Shown: positions 18,218 through 26,882, counted from the first letter of the stretch. The stretch: 64,000 nucleotides of DNA from Candidatus Magnetominusculus dajiuhuensis (GCA_015233465.1 JADFXP010000003.1:116473-180472); one strand, 5' to 3'. Notes: generated from the sequence alone by a model not told the origin. Made by a program: numbers and translations.

Positions 18218-19213
18218 TTGAAAAAACTAATCATTGGGATAATCATCAGCGCTGGTTTTATATATTTATCCTTTAGAAATGTTGATATTAGTGAGGTAGC
18301 GGCAAGATTAAGCAATATTGATTATAAATATATATTTTTTTCAGGAATGCTTACCTTATGGTTGTTGTATCTTAGGTCAATAAGATGGGCGATTATACTT
18401 TCTCCGATAAGGAAGATACCTCAAAAGGAGCTTTTTCCTATATCATGTGTGGGATTAATGGCTTCTATATTATTTCCAATGAGAATTGGGGAGATAATAC
18501 GTCCATATCTATTGAGTCTAAACGGAAAGGTATCATTAAGTCCAGCTCTTGCAACTATTTTTATTGAACGAACCATTGATCTGGTAAATATTAGTATAGT
18601 TGCTATCATGGTATTTATGTTTACAGATTTACCGCCTAATGTTATGGTAGGAGCATGGGCGTTTATTGCAGTGACTTTAATATTGATAAGTTTTATTATA
18701 TTTTATTGTTTTAAAGCAGATACATTTCTTCGTTTAATCAATCCGATTTTAAGAAAATTATCATCTAAATACGCAAAGAGAATCAATAGTATTTTGATAA
18801 CATTTAAAGAGGGTTTTAGTTTTATTAAAAGTCCAAGTCATTTTATTATTACTGTATTGCTATCATTTGTGATTTGGGCTGGCTCAATGGTTTCAATTTA
18901 TTGTATGCTGCTTTCGGTTCATATAAAGACACATTTTATTGCAGCTCTTGTGGTATATGTTATAACGTCAATTGGCATCAGTCTGCCTACAGCTCCGGGT
19001 TTTTTAGGTAACTTGCAGTATAGTTCAATCTTGGCGTTATCTATCTATCATATTTCAAAGGAAGATGCAATTGCATTTTCGTTTATTTATCAAACCGTTG
19101 GTGTTGGGCTAGTTATAGCTGTAGGTTTTATATTTCTGCCGACTGTTCATATCTCTTTTAAAAAGTTGAAAGATAAGCTCTTTGGAAGCAGCAGTATAAC
19201 CAATCAAGATTAA
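18218..19213 (+). CDS. Flippase-like integral membrane protein (LPG-synthase TM domain, UPF0104)
   Basis: 331 residues with about eight membrane helices. The pattern RSIRWAIILSPI, SCVGLMASILFPMRIGEIIRPYLL, IFIERTIDLV and VITSIGISLPTAPGFLGNLQYSS is that of the lysylphosphatidylglycerol-synthase membrane domain family, often annotated as flippase-like. The family is common in glycan loci and may move lipid-linked intermediates. The start is TTG at 18218, chosen because AAGGAG lies at 18205-18210 and no ATG occurs near it. Confidence 0.8.
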   Translation: MKKLIIGIIISAGFIYLSFRNVDISEVAARLSNIDYKYIFFSGMLTLWLLYLRSIRWAIILSPIRKIPQKELFPISCVGLMASILFPMRIGEIIRPYLLSLNGKVSLSPALATIFIERTIDLVNISIVAIMVFMFTDLPPNVMVGAWAFIAVTLILISFIIFYCFKADTFLRLINPILRKLSSKYAKRINSILITFKEGFSFIKSPSHFIITVLLSFVIWAGSMVSIYCMLLSVHIKTHFIAALVVYVITSIGISLPTAPGFLGNLQYSSILALSIYHISKEDAIAFSFIYQTVGVGLVIAVGFIFLPTVHISFKKLKDKLFGSSSITNQD

Positions 19214-19221
19214 ATCCTTAC

Positions 19222-19260
19222 AATGAGGGTTGCACCCCCATACTCCGCAAGGCATTAAGA
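19222..19260 (+). repeat. Palindromic dispersed repeat, copy F
   Basis: Intergenic. A GAGGGT-TGCA-CCCCC-type hairpin is followed by ACTCCGCAAGGCATTAAGA. The same sequence occurs in inverse orientation at 22805-22846 with only a few differences, and the CCGCAAGG core recurs in all other copies of the family. Confidence 0.75.
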
Positions 19261-19272
19261 TATAGACAATTA

Positions 19273-20451
19273 ATGAGAAAGATAGCGGTAATTACAGGCT
19301 CTAGGGCTGAATATGGACTTCTCTATTTTTTAATGAAGGAGATTTTAAGTGATCCTGCCCTTCAACTACAGGTTATAGTCACAGGAAGTCATCTTTGCCC
19401 TGAATTTGGTCTTACTTATCACGAAATCGAAAGAGACGGTTTTATAATCTCTGAAAAGGTAGAGATGCTGCTCTCCAGTGATACTCCTATCGGAATAGCT
19501 AAATCATTAGGGCTTGCTATCATTGGAATAGCAGAGGCTCTTCAGAGACAAAGCCCTGATATTGTAGTGCTGCTTGGCGATAGATATGAGATATTAGCTG
19601 CTGCCCAAGCTGGAATGTTTCTAAAGATTCCAATTGCCCATCTGCACGGAGGGGAATTAACATTAGGGGCTATAGATGATGCAATCAGACATGCTGTTAC
19701 CAAGATGTCACATCTTCATTTTACCTCAACTCCTGAATATAGAAACAGGGTTATACAGCTTGGCGAGCATCCTGATAAGGTATTTGTAAGCGGCGCTCTT
19801 TGTATTGATAATATAAAAAGGCTTACTTTGCTTGATAAAAATAAATTTATGGAGGAAATTGATTTTAAACTTGGCGATCTCAATTTCTTGGTAACATATC
19901 ACCCTGAAACCCTAACAGATACAAAGATTGAAGATCAAATAAATGAATTATTTTCTGCCCTTGACCTCTTTACAAACGCAAAGATAATCTTTACCATGCC
20001 AAACGCAGACTCTGGCAGCAGATTAATTTCAAAGATGATTAAACAATATGTCTTAAAATCAGAAGGTCGGGCAACTGCATTTATATCGCTTGGACAATTG
20101 CGTTATCTAAGCGCTATTAAACACGTTGATGTTGTCATTGGTAATTCATCAAGCGGAATTATTGAAGTTCCTTATTTTAAGAAACCTACCGTAAATATCG
20201 GTAATCGTCAAAAGGGCAGATTATCCGCCTTGTCAGTTATCAATTGTAATGACGATAAGAATTCCATTGAAAAGGCTATTAAAAAGGCATTATCTCAAGA
20301 ATCTCTAAAAGAGGTTAAAAATCCTTACGGAGATGGAGATGCTGCCTTGATGATAAAAAATGTTATCAGAGATTTTGAATTAAAAGATATTCTAAAGAAA
20401 GAATTTTATTGTCATAAGGGCTCTGCCCTTAAAATCCAGCAAAGAATTTAA
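19273..20451 (+). CDS. neuC: Hydrolysing UDP/GDP-HexNAc 2-epimerase (NeuC/LegG type)
   Basis: 392 residues. Motifs of the hydrolysing 2-epimerase family are clear: ITGSRAEYGLL (7-17), VVLLGDRYEILAAA, HLHGGELTLGAIDDAIRHAVTKMSHLHF and VIGNSSSGIIEVP. The enzyme removes the nucleotide while inverting C2, giving the mannosamine-type hexose that NeuB condenses with phosphoenolpyruvate. In the legionaminate pathway this is LegG. The ATG at 19273 has no strong ribosome site. The last ~13 residues (CHKGSALKIQQRI) are encoded by a copy of the dispersed palindromic repeat, so the natural C-terminus appears to have been replaced or extended. Confidence 0.88.
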   Translation: MRKIAVITGSRAEYGLLYFLMKEILSDPALQLQVIVTGSHLCPEFGLTYHEIERDGFIISEKVEMLLSSDTPIGIAKSLGLAIIGIAEALQRQSPDIVVLLGDRYEILAAAQAGMFLKIPIAHLHGGELTLGAIDDAIRHAVTKMSHLHFTSTPEYRNRVIQLGEHPDKVFVSGALCIDNIKRLTLLDKNKFMEEIDFKLGDLNFLVTYHPETLTDTKIEDQINELFSALDLFTNAKIIFTMPNADSGSRLISKMIKQYVLKSEGRATAFISLGQLRYLSAIKHVDVVIGNSSSGIIEVPYFKKPTVNIGNRQKGRLSALSVINCNDDKNSIEKAIKKALSQESLKEVKNPYGDGDAALMIKNVIRDFELKDILKKEFYCHKGSALKIQQRI

Positions 20452-20483
20452 TCGGGTTTGGGGCTATTGCCCCAATTTGAACC
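20416..20483 (+). repeat. Palindromic dispersed repeat, copy A (overlaps neuC 3' end)
   Basis: Two hairpins, AAGGGC-TCT-GCCCTT at the left and TTGGGGC-TATT-GCCCCAA at the right, flank a CCAGCAAAG core. Over about 56 bases it matches the reverse complement of 48774-48834 nearly base for base. Its left half encodes the C-terminus and stop of the NeuC-like protein. Confidence 0.85.
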
Positions 20484-20496
20484 TATTAATAAAAAA

Positions 20497-21570
20497 ATGA
20501 GTATATTTATAATAGCTGAGGCTGGCGTTAATCATAATGGATCATCAGATTTGGCTCTGCAGCTCGTTGACGCTGCATCTAAAGCAGGAGCTGATGCCAT
20601 AAAATTTCAGACCTTTAGAGCAAGAAATATCGCTACACGAAAGGCAGGACTTGCCGATTATCAGAAAACTACAAATTCTATAGAAGACGGACAATATGCA
20701 ATGCTTGAAAGATTGGAGTTAGATGCGCATTCTCATAAAAAGATTTTTGAACACTGTAAGGATCGCAAAATTGAATTCCTGTCAACCCCATTTGATATAG
20801 AAAGCGTTAAACTTCTAATTGAAAAAATCGGAGTTACAAGGTTGAAAATCCCTTCTGGCGAAATAACCAATGCCCCGCTTTTATTAGAATGTTCCCGCTC
20901 TGGACTTCCAATTATAATGTCTACAGGGATGGCATTATTAAGCGAAATTGAATCAGCCCTTGGAATACTAGCATTTGGGTATATTAATAAAAATCAAGAC
21001 CCATGGACTGATTCATTTAAGAATGCTTACATAAGCAGTGAGGGACAAGGATTGCTTAAAGAAAAGGTTACGCTTCTCCACTGCACAACAGAATATCCAG
21101 CGCCTTTTGATCAGGTAAATCTTAGAGTTATGGAGACATTAAGGAGAGCATTTGGTCTAAAGGTAGGATACTCAGATCATACGTCAAATATAACTGCTGC
21201 CCTCGCTGCTGCTGCGCTTGGGGCAGAGATAATCGAAAAGCATTTTACCATTGATAAAGACCTTCCTGGCCCTGACCATAAGGCTTCATTAACCCCAGAT
21301 GAACTTAAAGCGATGATTGAAGGAATAAAACAGGTTGAAATGATTATGGGTAATTCTGAAAAAATACCTGTAAGGTCTGAGATAAAAAATATACCCATAG
21401 CCCGTAAAAGTCTTGTAGCAAGTGTAGATATAAAAAAGGGAGAGATTTTTACAGAAAAAAATATAACTGCCAAACGTCCGGGCACTGGGGTTTCACCAAT
21501 GTTATATTGGGATATACTTGGGAAAAAGGCTCATAGAGACTACGAGATAGATGAATTCATCACCATCTGA
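20497..21570 (+). CDS. neuB: NeuB-type nonulosonate synthase (LegI-like)
   Basis: 357 residues from the chosen ATG, the usual family size. IAEAGVNHNG, DAIKFQTF, IPSGE and LLHCTTEYPAP define the TIM barrel; GYSDHT and EKHFTIDKDLPGPDHKAS carry metal and substrate ligands; the C-terminal SAF domain (ARKSLVASVDIKKGE, KRPGTGVSP) is complete. The reaction is phosphoenolpyruvate plus a 2,4-diacetamido-type hexose to a nonulosonic acid. An in-frame TTG at 20458 would add 13 residues encoded by the dispersed repeat; the ATG at 20497 begins exactly at the conserved MSIFIIAEAG, so it is preferred. It overlaps the NeuD-like gene by 20 bases. Confidence 0.88.
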   Translation: MSIFIIAEAGVNHNGSSDLALQLVDAASKAGADAIKFQTFRARNIATRKAGLADYQKTTNSIEDGQYAMLERLELDAHSHKKIFEHCKDRKIEFLSTPFDIESVKLLIEKIGVTRLKIPSGEITNAPLLLECSRSGLPIIMSTGMALLSEIESALGILAFGYINKNQDPWTDSFKNAYISSEGQGLLKEKVTLLHCTTEYPAPFDQVNLRVMETLRRAFGLKVGYSDHTSNITAALAAAALGAEIIEKHFTIDKDLPGPDHKASLTPDELKAMIEGIKQVEMIMGNSEKIPVRSEIKNIPIARKSLVASVDIKKGEIFTEKNITAKRPGTGVSPMLYWDILGKKAHRDYEIDEFITI

Positions 21571-22210
21571 TAAACCGTTAATTTTAATTGGAGCTGGCGG
21601 TCATGGCAGGGTATTATTAGATATAATACAGCTTAGATGTTTAAATATTATTGGGATTATTGATAAGGAATTAGAAAAATCTGAAATTTGCGGGGTTAAA
21701 GTCTTAGGAAATGATGATGTAATAGAAAGATATTCTCCGAAAGATGTTCAATTAATTAATGGCATTGGAAGTATAGCAGATATAACACTGCGTAAAAATA
21801 TCTATGAAATGTATGTTAAAAAGGGATATACATTTGCAGCTATAACTCATCCATCAACAGTAATCGGTTCTAATGTTCAATTATCAAATGGATCGCAGGT
21901 AATGGCAGGTGCAGTTATCCAGTGCGGTTCATCTATTGGTGAAAATTCAATAATAAACTCTTCTTCATCTATTGATCATGACTGCGTGATTGGAAGTCAT
22001 TGCCATATAGCGCCTGGGGTAATAATGTCAGGAGGAGTCAAGGTTGGCGATGGAACGCATATTTCAACTGGAGTGGTAATTATACAGGGGATAAATATTG
22101 GAAGGAATGTATTTATTGCTGCTGGTTCTGTTGTTACAAAAGATATTGGCGAAGGAATTTCTGTTATTGGGTCTCCTGCTAGAGAGTTTGTGTTAAATAA
22201 AAATGTATAG
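21551..22210 (+). CDS. NeuD/PglD-family sugar O/N-acetyltransferase
   Basis: 219 residues. N-terminal Rossmann-like part with LILIGAGGHGRVLLDII, then a left-handed beta-helix built of hexapeptide repeats (GSNVQLSNGSQVMAGAVIQ, INSSSSIDHDCVIG). The catalytic histidine is in the SSSIDHDC segment, as in PglD. The family acetylates amino groups of bacillosamine or legionaminate precursors (PglD, LegH) or O-acetylates sialic acid (NeuD). In this order after NeuB, a LegH-like N-acetylation is likely. Overlaps the NeuB stop by 20 bases and the MNT gene by 8 bases. Confidence 0.82.
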   Translation: MNSSPSDKPLILIGAGGHGRVLLDIIQLRCLNIIGIIDKELEKSEICGVKVLGNDDVIERYSPKDVQLINGIGSIADITLRKNIYEMYVKKGYTFAAITHPSTVIGSNVQLSNGSQVMAGAVIQCGSSIGENSIINSSSSIDHDCVIGSHCHIAPGVIMSGGVKVGDGTHISTGVVIIQGINIGRNVFIAAGSVVTKDIGEGISVIGSPAREFVLNKNV

Positions 22211-22490
22211 TAGTATAAATAAATTAAAGAAATTCACATGCGAGTATTTTAAAGGGGATGATGTTCAAATTGTTTTTTTTGGTTCTCGCAGCAGAGGTGA
22301 TGAATCATTACTATCTGATATTGATATTGGGGTTTGGTATAGAGAAAAACAAGGCTTAAAGGCTGGTTTATTTTCTGAGGCGATTGAAGAACTAAACATT
22401 CCTTTTAAGATTGATATTGTAGACCTATCTAAGTGTTCTTTAGATTTTAGAGAAAAGGTTTTATCTCAAGGTATAATTTGGAAAGATTAA
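22203..22490 (+). CDS. MNT-type minimal nucleotidyltransferase (antitoxin of MNT/HEPN pair)
   Basis: 95 residues. GSRSRG (27-32) and SDIDIGVW with acidic residues D39 and D41 form the catalytic motif of the minimal nucleotidyltransferases. In type VII toxin-antitoxin pairs the MNT protein modifies and silences the HEPN partner, which is encoded here by the overlapping next gene. The gene starts inside the end of the acetyltransferase gene and is in the same operon orientation, so it is transcribed with the sugar genes. Confidence 0.82.
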   Translation: MYSSINKLKKFTCEYFKGDDVQIVFFGSRSRGDESLLSDIDIGVWYREKQGLKAGLFSEAIEELNIPFKIDIVDLSKCSLDFREKVLSQGIIWKD

Positions 22491-22906
22491 GGCTTAAACA
22501 AGAAACGTTAAAGAAAGCGTATGCTTCATTTGAAGATATTATAAGTATGACCTATACGAAAGTTGTTAGAGATGCAGCAATTCAACGATTTGAGTATACA
22601 TTTGAGATATTCTATAAAACCATTAAAGAACATTTACGCGTAAAGGAAGGAATTATAGTTAATACGCCAAAATCAATCTTTAGTGAGGCATTAGGTTCAG
22701 GCTTAGTCAGCGAAGAAGAGACTAAGAGTCTGCTTGAGATGACAGATGATAGAAATATGACATCCTATACTTATAGTGAAGAAACCGCAAATATAAATAA
22801 AATATCAAAATGCCTTGCGGAGTATGAGGGTGCAACCCTCATTGATAAAAAACTAAAAGGGTATTGCGAGTTGATAAGGATAGTTATAGGACGGTTAGAT
22901 GAATAA
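22478..22906 (+). CDS. HEPN-like nucleotidyltransferase substrate-binding protein (HI0074 family), with embedded repeat
   Basis: 142 residues. Start is TTG at 22478 overlapping the MNT gene by 13 bases. LKKAYASFEDI, IQRFEYTFE and DDRNMTSYTYSEETA are the HI0074/NTase-substrate-binding family pattern. Family members usually read RNxxSHTY, giving the HEPN RNase motif R-x4-H; here residue 97 is tyrosine (R92-x4-Y97), so the catalytic histidine is missing. Residues about 112-123 (CLAEYEGATLI) are encoded by a copy of the dispersed palindromic repeat in the reading frame. Both points suggest an inactive or altered toxin. Confidence 0.8.
   Translation: MERLRLKQETLKKAYASFEDIISMTYTKVVRDAAIQRFEYTFEIFYKTIKEHLRVKEGIIVNTPKSIFSEALGSGLVSEEETKSLLEMTDDRNMTSYTYSEETANINKISKCLAEYEGATLIDKKLKGYCELIRIVIGRLDE
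22805..22846 (-). repeat. Palindromic dispersed repeat, copy G (inside a coding sequence)
   Basis: The reverse complement of this stretch matches 19222-19260: an AATGAGGG-TTGCA-CCCTCAT hairpin, ACTCC, then GCAAGGCATT. It lies wholly inside the HEPN-like gene and keeps its frame open. Confidence 0.75.
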
Positions 22907-23975
22907 TCAGAATTTAAATTATAATATTGTTGATAAATATCTGGCTGATGAATTTATATCTTTAAAAGAGGCATTTGAGAGATTAAACAAATCAGGGAAA
23001 AGAATACTCTTGATTGTTGATGAAGATAAGATTCTAAAAGGCGTTTTGACAGACAGTGATCTGCGTAACGCAGTTATATCCGGCATTTCTTTGGATAAAA
23101 ATATCTCTGGCATTATAAATCGCAGATTTAAATATATAACCATCTCAGATCAAAATCATAAAGAAAAGTGCAGAAACCTTATGATTGATCATAATATTGA
23201 ACAAATACCGATTATTGATAGTAACGGCAGGGTAGTTTCTTTGATATTTTGGACAGACATATTTAAAGAACAAAGATTGGAGGCTATTTCAAATGAAGCT
23301 GTAATAATGGCTGGTGGAAAGGGAACCCGTCTTGATCCATTTACAAAGATACTGCCTAAGGCGTTAATCCCAATTGGAGAAGAGCCGATAATTGATATAA
23401 TAATCAAAAAATTTACAGCCTATGGTATTAATAATATAACATTGAGTGTAAATCATAAAAAAGAGATAATCAAAAATTATTTTTTAGAAAATAAACATGA
23501 TATTAAGATAAATTGGCTTGAAGAGGATTCCTTTTATGGGACAGCTGGTTCTCTAAGATTGTTAAAGGGCAGGGTGACAGAACCGTTTTTTGTGACAAAT
23601 TGCGATGTTATTTTAGATGCAGATTATAGAGATATATTGAATTGGCATATTAAAGAAAATAAGTCTTTAACCCTAGCAGCAAGCTATAAACAGGTCAATA
23701 TTCCTTATGGGGTAGTAGGAATTGATAATGGAAATTTAAAGAATATAGATGAAAAACCAAGTTTTGATGTTTTAGTTAATTGCGGGTTTTATGTGATTAA
23801 TCCAGAGATAATTGATGAGCTGCCGCAAGGGGTATTAGATATGGATCAACTGTTGAAGTATTTGCTTGAAAAAGGTATGAATATTGGGGTTTTCCCTGTT
23901 TACTCTGGATGGTTTGACACTGGACAATGGGAAGAGTATAGAAAAACTATTAGACATTTTGAGGGAATGGTTTAA
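22899..23975 (+). CDS. CBS-domain sugar-1-phosphate nucleotidyltransferase (PtmE-like)
   Basis: 358 residues. Residues 1-125 hold a CBS pair (ILKGVLTDSDLRNAVISG, IEQIPIIDSNGRVVSLIF). The nucleotidyltransferase domain begins at AGGKGTRLDPFTKILPKAL (138-156) and continues with the substrate loop DEKPSFDVLVNCGFYVI. This architecture matches PtmE, the glucosamine-1-phosphate guanylyltransferase that starts the GDP-linked legionaminate route in Campylobacter. The presence here supports a GDP- rather than UDP-based precursor (inference). Overlaps the previous gene by eight bases and ends two bases before the dehydrogenase gene. Confidence 0.83.
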   Translation: MNNQNLNYNIVDKYLADEFISLKEAFERLNKSGKRILLIVDEDKILKGVLTDSDLRNAVISGISLDKNISGIINRRFKYITISDQNHKEKCRNLMIDHNIEQIPIIDSNGRVVSLIFWTDIFKEQRLEAISNEAVIMAGGKGTRLDPFTKILPKALIPIGEEPIIDIIIKKFTAYGINNITLSVNHKKEIIKNYFLENKHDIKINWLEEDSFYGTAGSLRLLKGRVTEPFFVTNCDVILDADYRDILNWHIKENKSLTLAASYKQVNIPYGVVGIDNGNLKNIDEKPSFDVLVNCGFYVINPEIIDELPQGVLDMDQLLKYLLEKGMNIGVFPVYSGWFDTGQWEEYRKTIRHFEGMV

Positions 23976-23977
23976 CA

Positions 23978-25144
23978 ATGGATAATTTTAGATTTCAATT
24001 AAACACTAATCTTTTTTACGGTATTGGGAGCAGTAGAAATATTGGCAAGTTATTTAATGATAATAAATATGAATATATAACAATCCTGATTGATGAGGGC
24101 GTTTATAAGAACTCTAAATATTTTGATGAAATAAGCGCAATTATAAAGGATAATTCTAAAAGTTTGGAAATTGTGGTGCTCAGAGGTTCAGAAGAACCTG
24201 ATTATGATTATTTGGATGAGATAGCAGATAAGGTACGCTCAATAGATAAGATAGATGTATTAATAGGGATTGGAGGCGGGAGCTGTCTTGATGTGACAAA
24301 GGCTGCAGCAGGGCTAAGGACAAATGCTGGCAAGGCTGTTAATTATCGGGGATTTGACAAACTGATAAACCCCTCTATTCCAACTATTGCTATTCCAACA
24401 ACCGCAGGCACTGGTAGCGAGGTCACGATAAACGCTAGTTTTATTGATAAGAAAGAGATGAAAAAACTAGGCATTAACGGCCGATTCATGCACGCAGCAT
24501 ACGCAATACTTGATGCAATGTGGACAATAAGCTGCCCTTATAGTGTTGCGGTATCTTCAGGAATGGATGCTCTTACCCATAGCCTTGAGAGTTATATGTG
24601 TAAGCAGGCAAATCCTATAACAAGGGGATTTAGTATTGAGGCATTTAGATTATTATATAAAACCCTTCCAGCATTAGCGGATGATCCAGATAATCTGGAA
24701 AAAAGACAGACCTTACTTTGCGGGAGTTATATTGCAGCAATAGGATTGTTTAATTCTGGTTCAGGGATAGCAGGCGGATTTTCTTATCCTCTTGGTGTGT
24801 ATTACGGTATTCCGCATGGCGTAGGAGGGGCTATTTTTTTACCTTCTGTTATAGAGTATAATGTTGATAAGGGTTATAGAGGATATGATGAATTATATGA
24901 TATTATTGAATATAATAAAGGATTATCATCTGATGAAAAAAATATTCGATTTGTGAAGGCAATTAAGGAATTATCCGTTAGATTAAAGGTTCCGGAGTAT
25001 CTTGATAAGTGGGGGATAAATAAGGGAAATGTTAATAAGGTTTATCCGTTATTACTGCCTTTGCAGGGGGCATTTGATCAAAATCCAGTTTCATTTTCGG
25101 CAGACGTTGATGCGCCTAAGCTTTTAGATAGACATGTAAAATAA
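23978..25144 (+). CDS. Iron-containing alcohol dehydrogenase (KdnB-like)
   Basis: 388 residues, group III alcohol dehydrogenase fold. GIGGGSCLDVTKAAAGL (NAD-binding), IPTTAGTGSEVT (phosphate loop) and the metal-ligand segments SSGMDALTHSLESYM and GIPHGVGGAIFLPSVI are conserved. The family includes KdnB, which oxidises C8 of Kdo before KdnA aminates it, and many other dehydrogenases. A KdnA-like aminotransferase is encoded at 36140, which makes the KdnB-type role attractive, but the genes are 11 kb apart and the substrate could be another sugar. Confidence 0.78.
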   Translation: MDNFRFQLNTNLFYGIGSSRNIGKLFNDNKYEYITILIDEGVYKNSKYFDEISAIIKDNSKSLEIVVLRGSEEPDYDYLDEIADKVRSIDKIDVLIGIGGGSCLDVTKAAAGLRTNAGKAVNYRGFDKLINPSIPTIAIPTTAGTGSEVTINASFIDKKEMKKLGINGRFMHAAYAILDAMWTISCPYSVAVSSGMDALTHSLESYMCKQANPITRGFSIEAFRLLYKTLPALADDPDNLEKRQTLLCGSYIAAIGLFNSGSGIAGGFSYPLGVYYGIPHGVGGAIFLPSVIEYNVDKGYRGYDELYDIIEYNKGLSSDEKNIRFVKAIKELSVRLKVPEYLDKWGINKGNVNKVYPLLLPLQGAFDQNPVSFSADVDAPKLLDRHVK

Positions 25145-25156
25145 AAATACTATTAT

Positions 25157-25441
25157 ATGCACATAATAACTCGTAAACAATTAAATATTTTTGCTGATAA
25201 ACACCCAGATACAATAAGTTCACTTATTCGCTGGTACAAAAAAATGAAAAAATCAAATTTTGCAACCTTTGTTGATTTACGTAAGGTGTTTCCACATGCA
25301 GATCAGGTAGGTGAGTTGACTGTGTTTAATATTGGTGGAAATAAAGTAAGATTAATTTCTGCAATTCACTATAATAGACAAAAGGTTTTTATTCGTGATA
25401 TACTAACTCATGAGGAGTATAATAAAAATAAATGGATATGA
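25157..25441 (+). CDS. higB: HigB-type mRNA interferase toxin
   Basis: 94 residues. MHIITRKQLNIFADKHPD, WYKKMKKSNFATFVDLRKVFPHAD, VFNIGGNKVRLISAIHYNRQKVFIRDILTHEEY is the HigB_toxin (RelE-superfamily) pattern, with the conserved FNIGGNKYR-like strand and the terminal HxEY motif. HigB cleaves translated mRNA. The antitoxin gene begins eight bases after the stop. It is the second toxin-antitoxin pair within 3 kb inside the sugar operon. Confidence 0.85.
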   Translation: MHIITRKQLNIFADKHPDTISSLIRWYKKMKKSNFATFVDLRKVFPHADQVGELTVFNIGGNKVRLISAIHYNRQKVFIRDILTHEEYNKNKWI

Positions 25442-25448
25442 TCATACT

Positions 25449-25676
25449 ATGTTAAACCATACTATTAAAAAGGCTGTCAATATCTGGCCTAAGGTAGCTT
25501 CCTTTGTGTATGTTCCTTACACTGAAGAACAATATAACGCATTGGTTTCTTTACTTAATAACTTAATTGATGTAGTAGGAGAAGATGAAACTCATCCTTT
25601 AGCTACTCTGATGGATTTGGTTGGAACACTCATTGAGCAGTATGAAGATAAACACATCCCTGAACTTACCCTATAG
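25449..25676 (+). CDS. HigA-like antitoxin without a clear HTH
   Basis: 75 residues from the ATG at 25449. The motif YNALVSLLNNLIDVVGEDETHPLATLMDLVGTLIEQYED is the family hallmark of the proteins paired with HigB toxins. Most HigA-type proteins carry a helix-turn-helix; this short version ends after HIPELTL, so autoregulation by DNA binding is doubtful. An ORF reading from 25410 would overlap the toxin; the ATG at 25449 removes the overlap and fits family length. Confidence 0.75.
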   Translation: MLNHTIKKAVNIWPKVASFVYVPYTEEQYNALVSLLNNLIDVVGEDETHPLATLMDLVGTLIEQYEDKHIPELTL

Positions 25677-25749
25677 TAAAAAGAAATCTGCTTACTTAAC
25701 AATTAATGATAACAAAATAATATCAATAATTTATAGATAAGGAAAATAT

Positions 25750-26757
25750 ATGGAACGTATAGTTTTATTAGTAGGCGGAGCTGGTTATATCGGCTCAGAA
25801 TTAACAGGTTATTTCCTTAATTTAGGCTATAAGGTAAGAAGTCTTGATTTGCTGCTTTATGAAAATCAGGTCTGCGTTTATCCGTTTTTATTAAATAAAA
25901 ATTATGAGTTTATCTATGGCGATATGACCGATGAAGGCGTTACGTCAAATGCCCTTATAGGTGTTACAGATGTAGTAATTCTGGCAGGATTAGTCGGAGA
26001 TCCTATTACTAAAAAATACCCGCAAGCATCTCAAAAGATAAATAATGACGGCATTTTAAATCTCATCCGTCTTGTAAATGGAAGGGGAATAAAAAGGGTT
26101 GTATTTCTCTCTACATGTTCAAATTATGGGCTTATAACTGGAGATACCTTAGCAGATGAAGAGTTTGAACTAAAACCGCTTTCATTATATGCAAAGTCTA
26201 AGGTAGCAATTGAAAAGGAGTTATTAGGGCTTAGAGGGAAGGTTGATTATTGTCCTGTGATACTAAGGTTTGCAACTGCATTTGGACTTTCAACGCGAAT
26301 GAGATTTGATCTAACAGTCAGCGAGTTTACGAGGGCTATGTATTTAAAGAAAGACTTATTAGTCTATGATGCGGATACTTGGAGGCCTTATTGTCATGTA
26401 AGGGATTTTTCAAGGGCGATAAATATGGTGATGCTTGCCCCAGATGCCCATGTTGGATTTGAGGTATTTAATGTTGGCGGGGATGTCAATAATTATACAA
26501 AGCAGATGATTATTAATGAGATAAAGACCTTCATTCCTGATGCTCCTGTTCGGTATCAAGAAAAGGGACCTGATCCAAGAAATTATAGGGTGAGTTTCTC
26601 TAAGATAAAAGGAAGGATTGGTTTTATCCCTGAATATACTGTAAGAGATGGGGTTAGTGAACTGCTCTCAGCGCTTTCTCAGCATTTATTTGATAAAGTT
26701 GATGAAAGAAGAAATTTTCATGGTAATTATGAGATTGAGTATAGTAGTAACATGTAA
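25750..26757 (+). CDS. NAD-dependent sugar epimerase/dehydratase (extended SDR)
   Basis: 335 residues. GGAGYIGSEL (9-18) is the Rossmann nucleotide loop, SLYAKSKVAIEK contains the YxxxK catalytic pair, and STCSNYG supplies the serine/threonine. RPYCHVRDFSRAI and FNVGGDVNNYT are the usual downstream blocks. The substrate cannot be set; LegB-type dehydratases have a different N-terminus, so this is more like the NDP-hexose epimerase/dehydratase branch. AAGGA precedes the ATG. A 125-base gap without recognisable features follows. Confidence 0.82.
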   Translation: MERIVLLVGGAGYIGSELTGYFLNLGYKVRSLDLLLYENQVCVYPFLLNKNYEFIYGDMTDEGVTSNALIGVTDVVILAGLVGDPITKKYPQASQKINNDGILNLIRLVNGRGIKRVVFLSTCSNYGLITGDTLADEEFELKPLSLYAKSKVAIEKELLGLRGKVDYCPVILRFATAFGLSTRMRFDLTVSEFTRAMYLKKDLLVYDADTWRPYCHVRDFSRAINMVMLAPDAHVGFEVFNVGGDVNNYTKQMIINEIKTFIPDAPVRYQEKGPDPRNYRVSFSKIKGRIGFIPEYTVRDGVSELLSALSQHLFDKVDERRNFHGNYEIEYSSNM

Positions 26758-26882
26758 TCATTTCTTATCAAGGTTTGAGAGTATATTTGTCTACTTTGTT
26801 TGTATGATATTGCTATGTTATTATAGGGTTAAGATTTTATTAAGATATTTGAAACTTTCGGGTAAAGAGGTAATAAATTATT

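Noticed and set aside
22000..22182. 60-residue + strand ORF
   Set aside because: Out-of-frame shadow within the beta-helix acetyltransferase gene.
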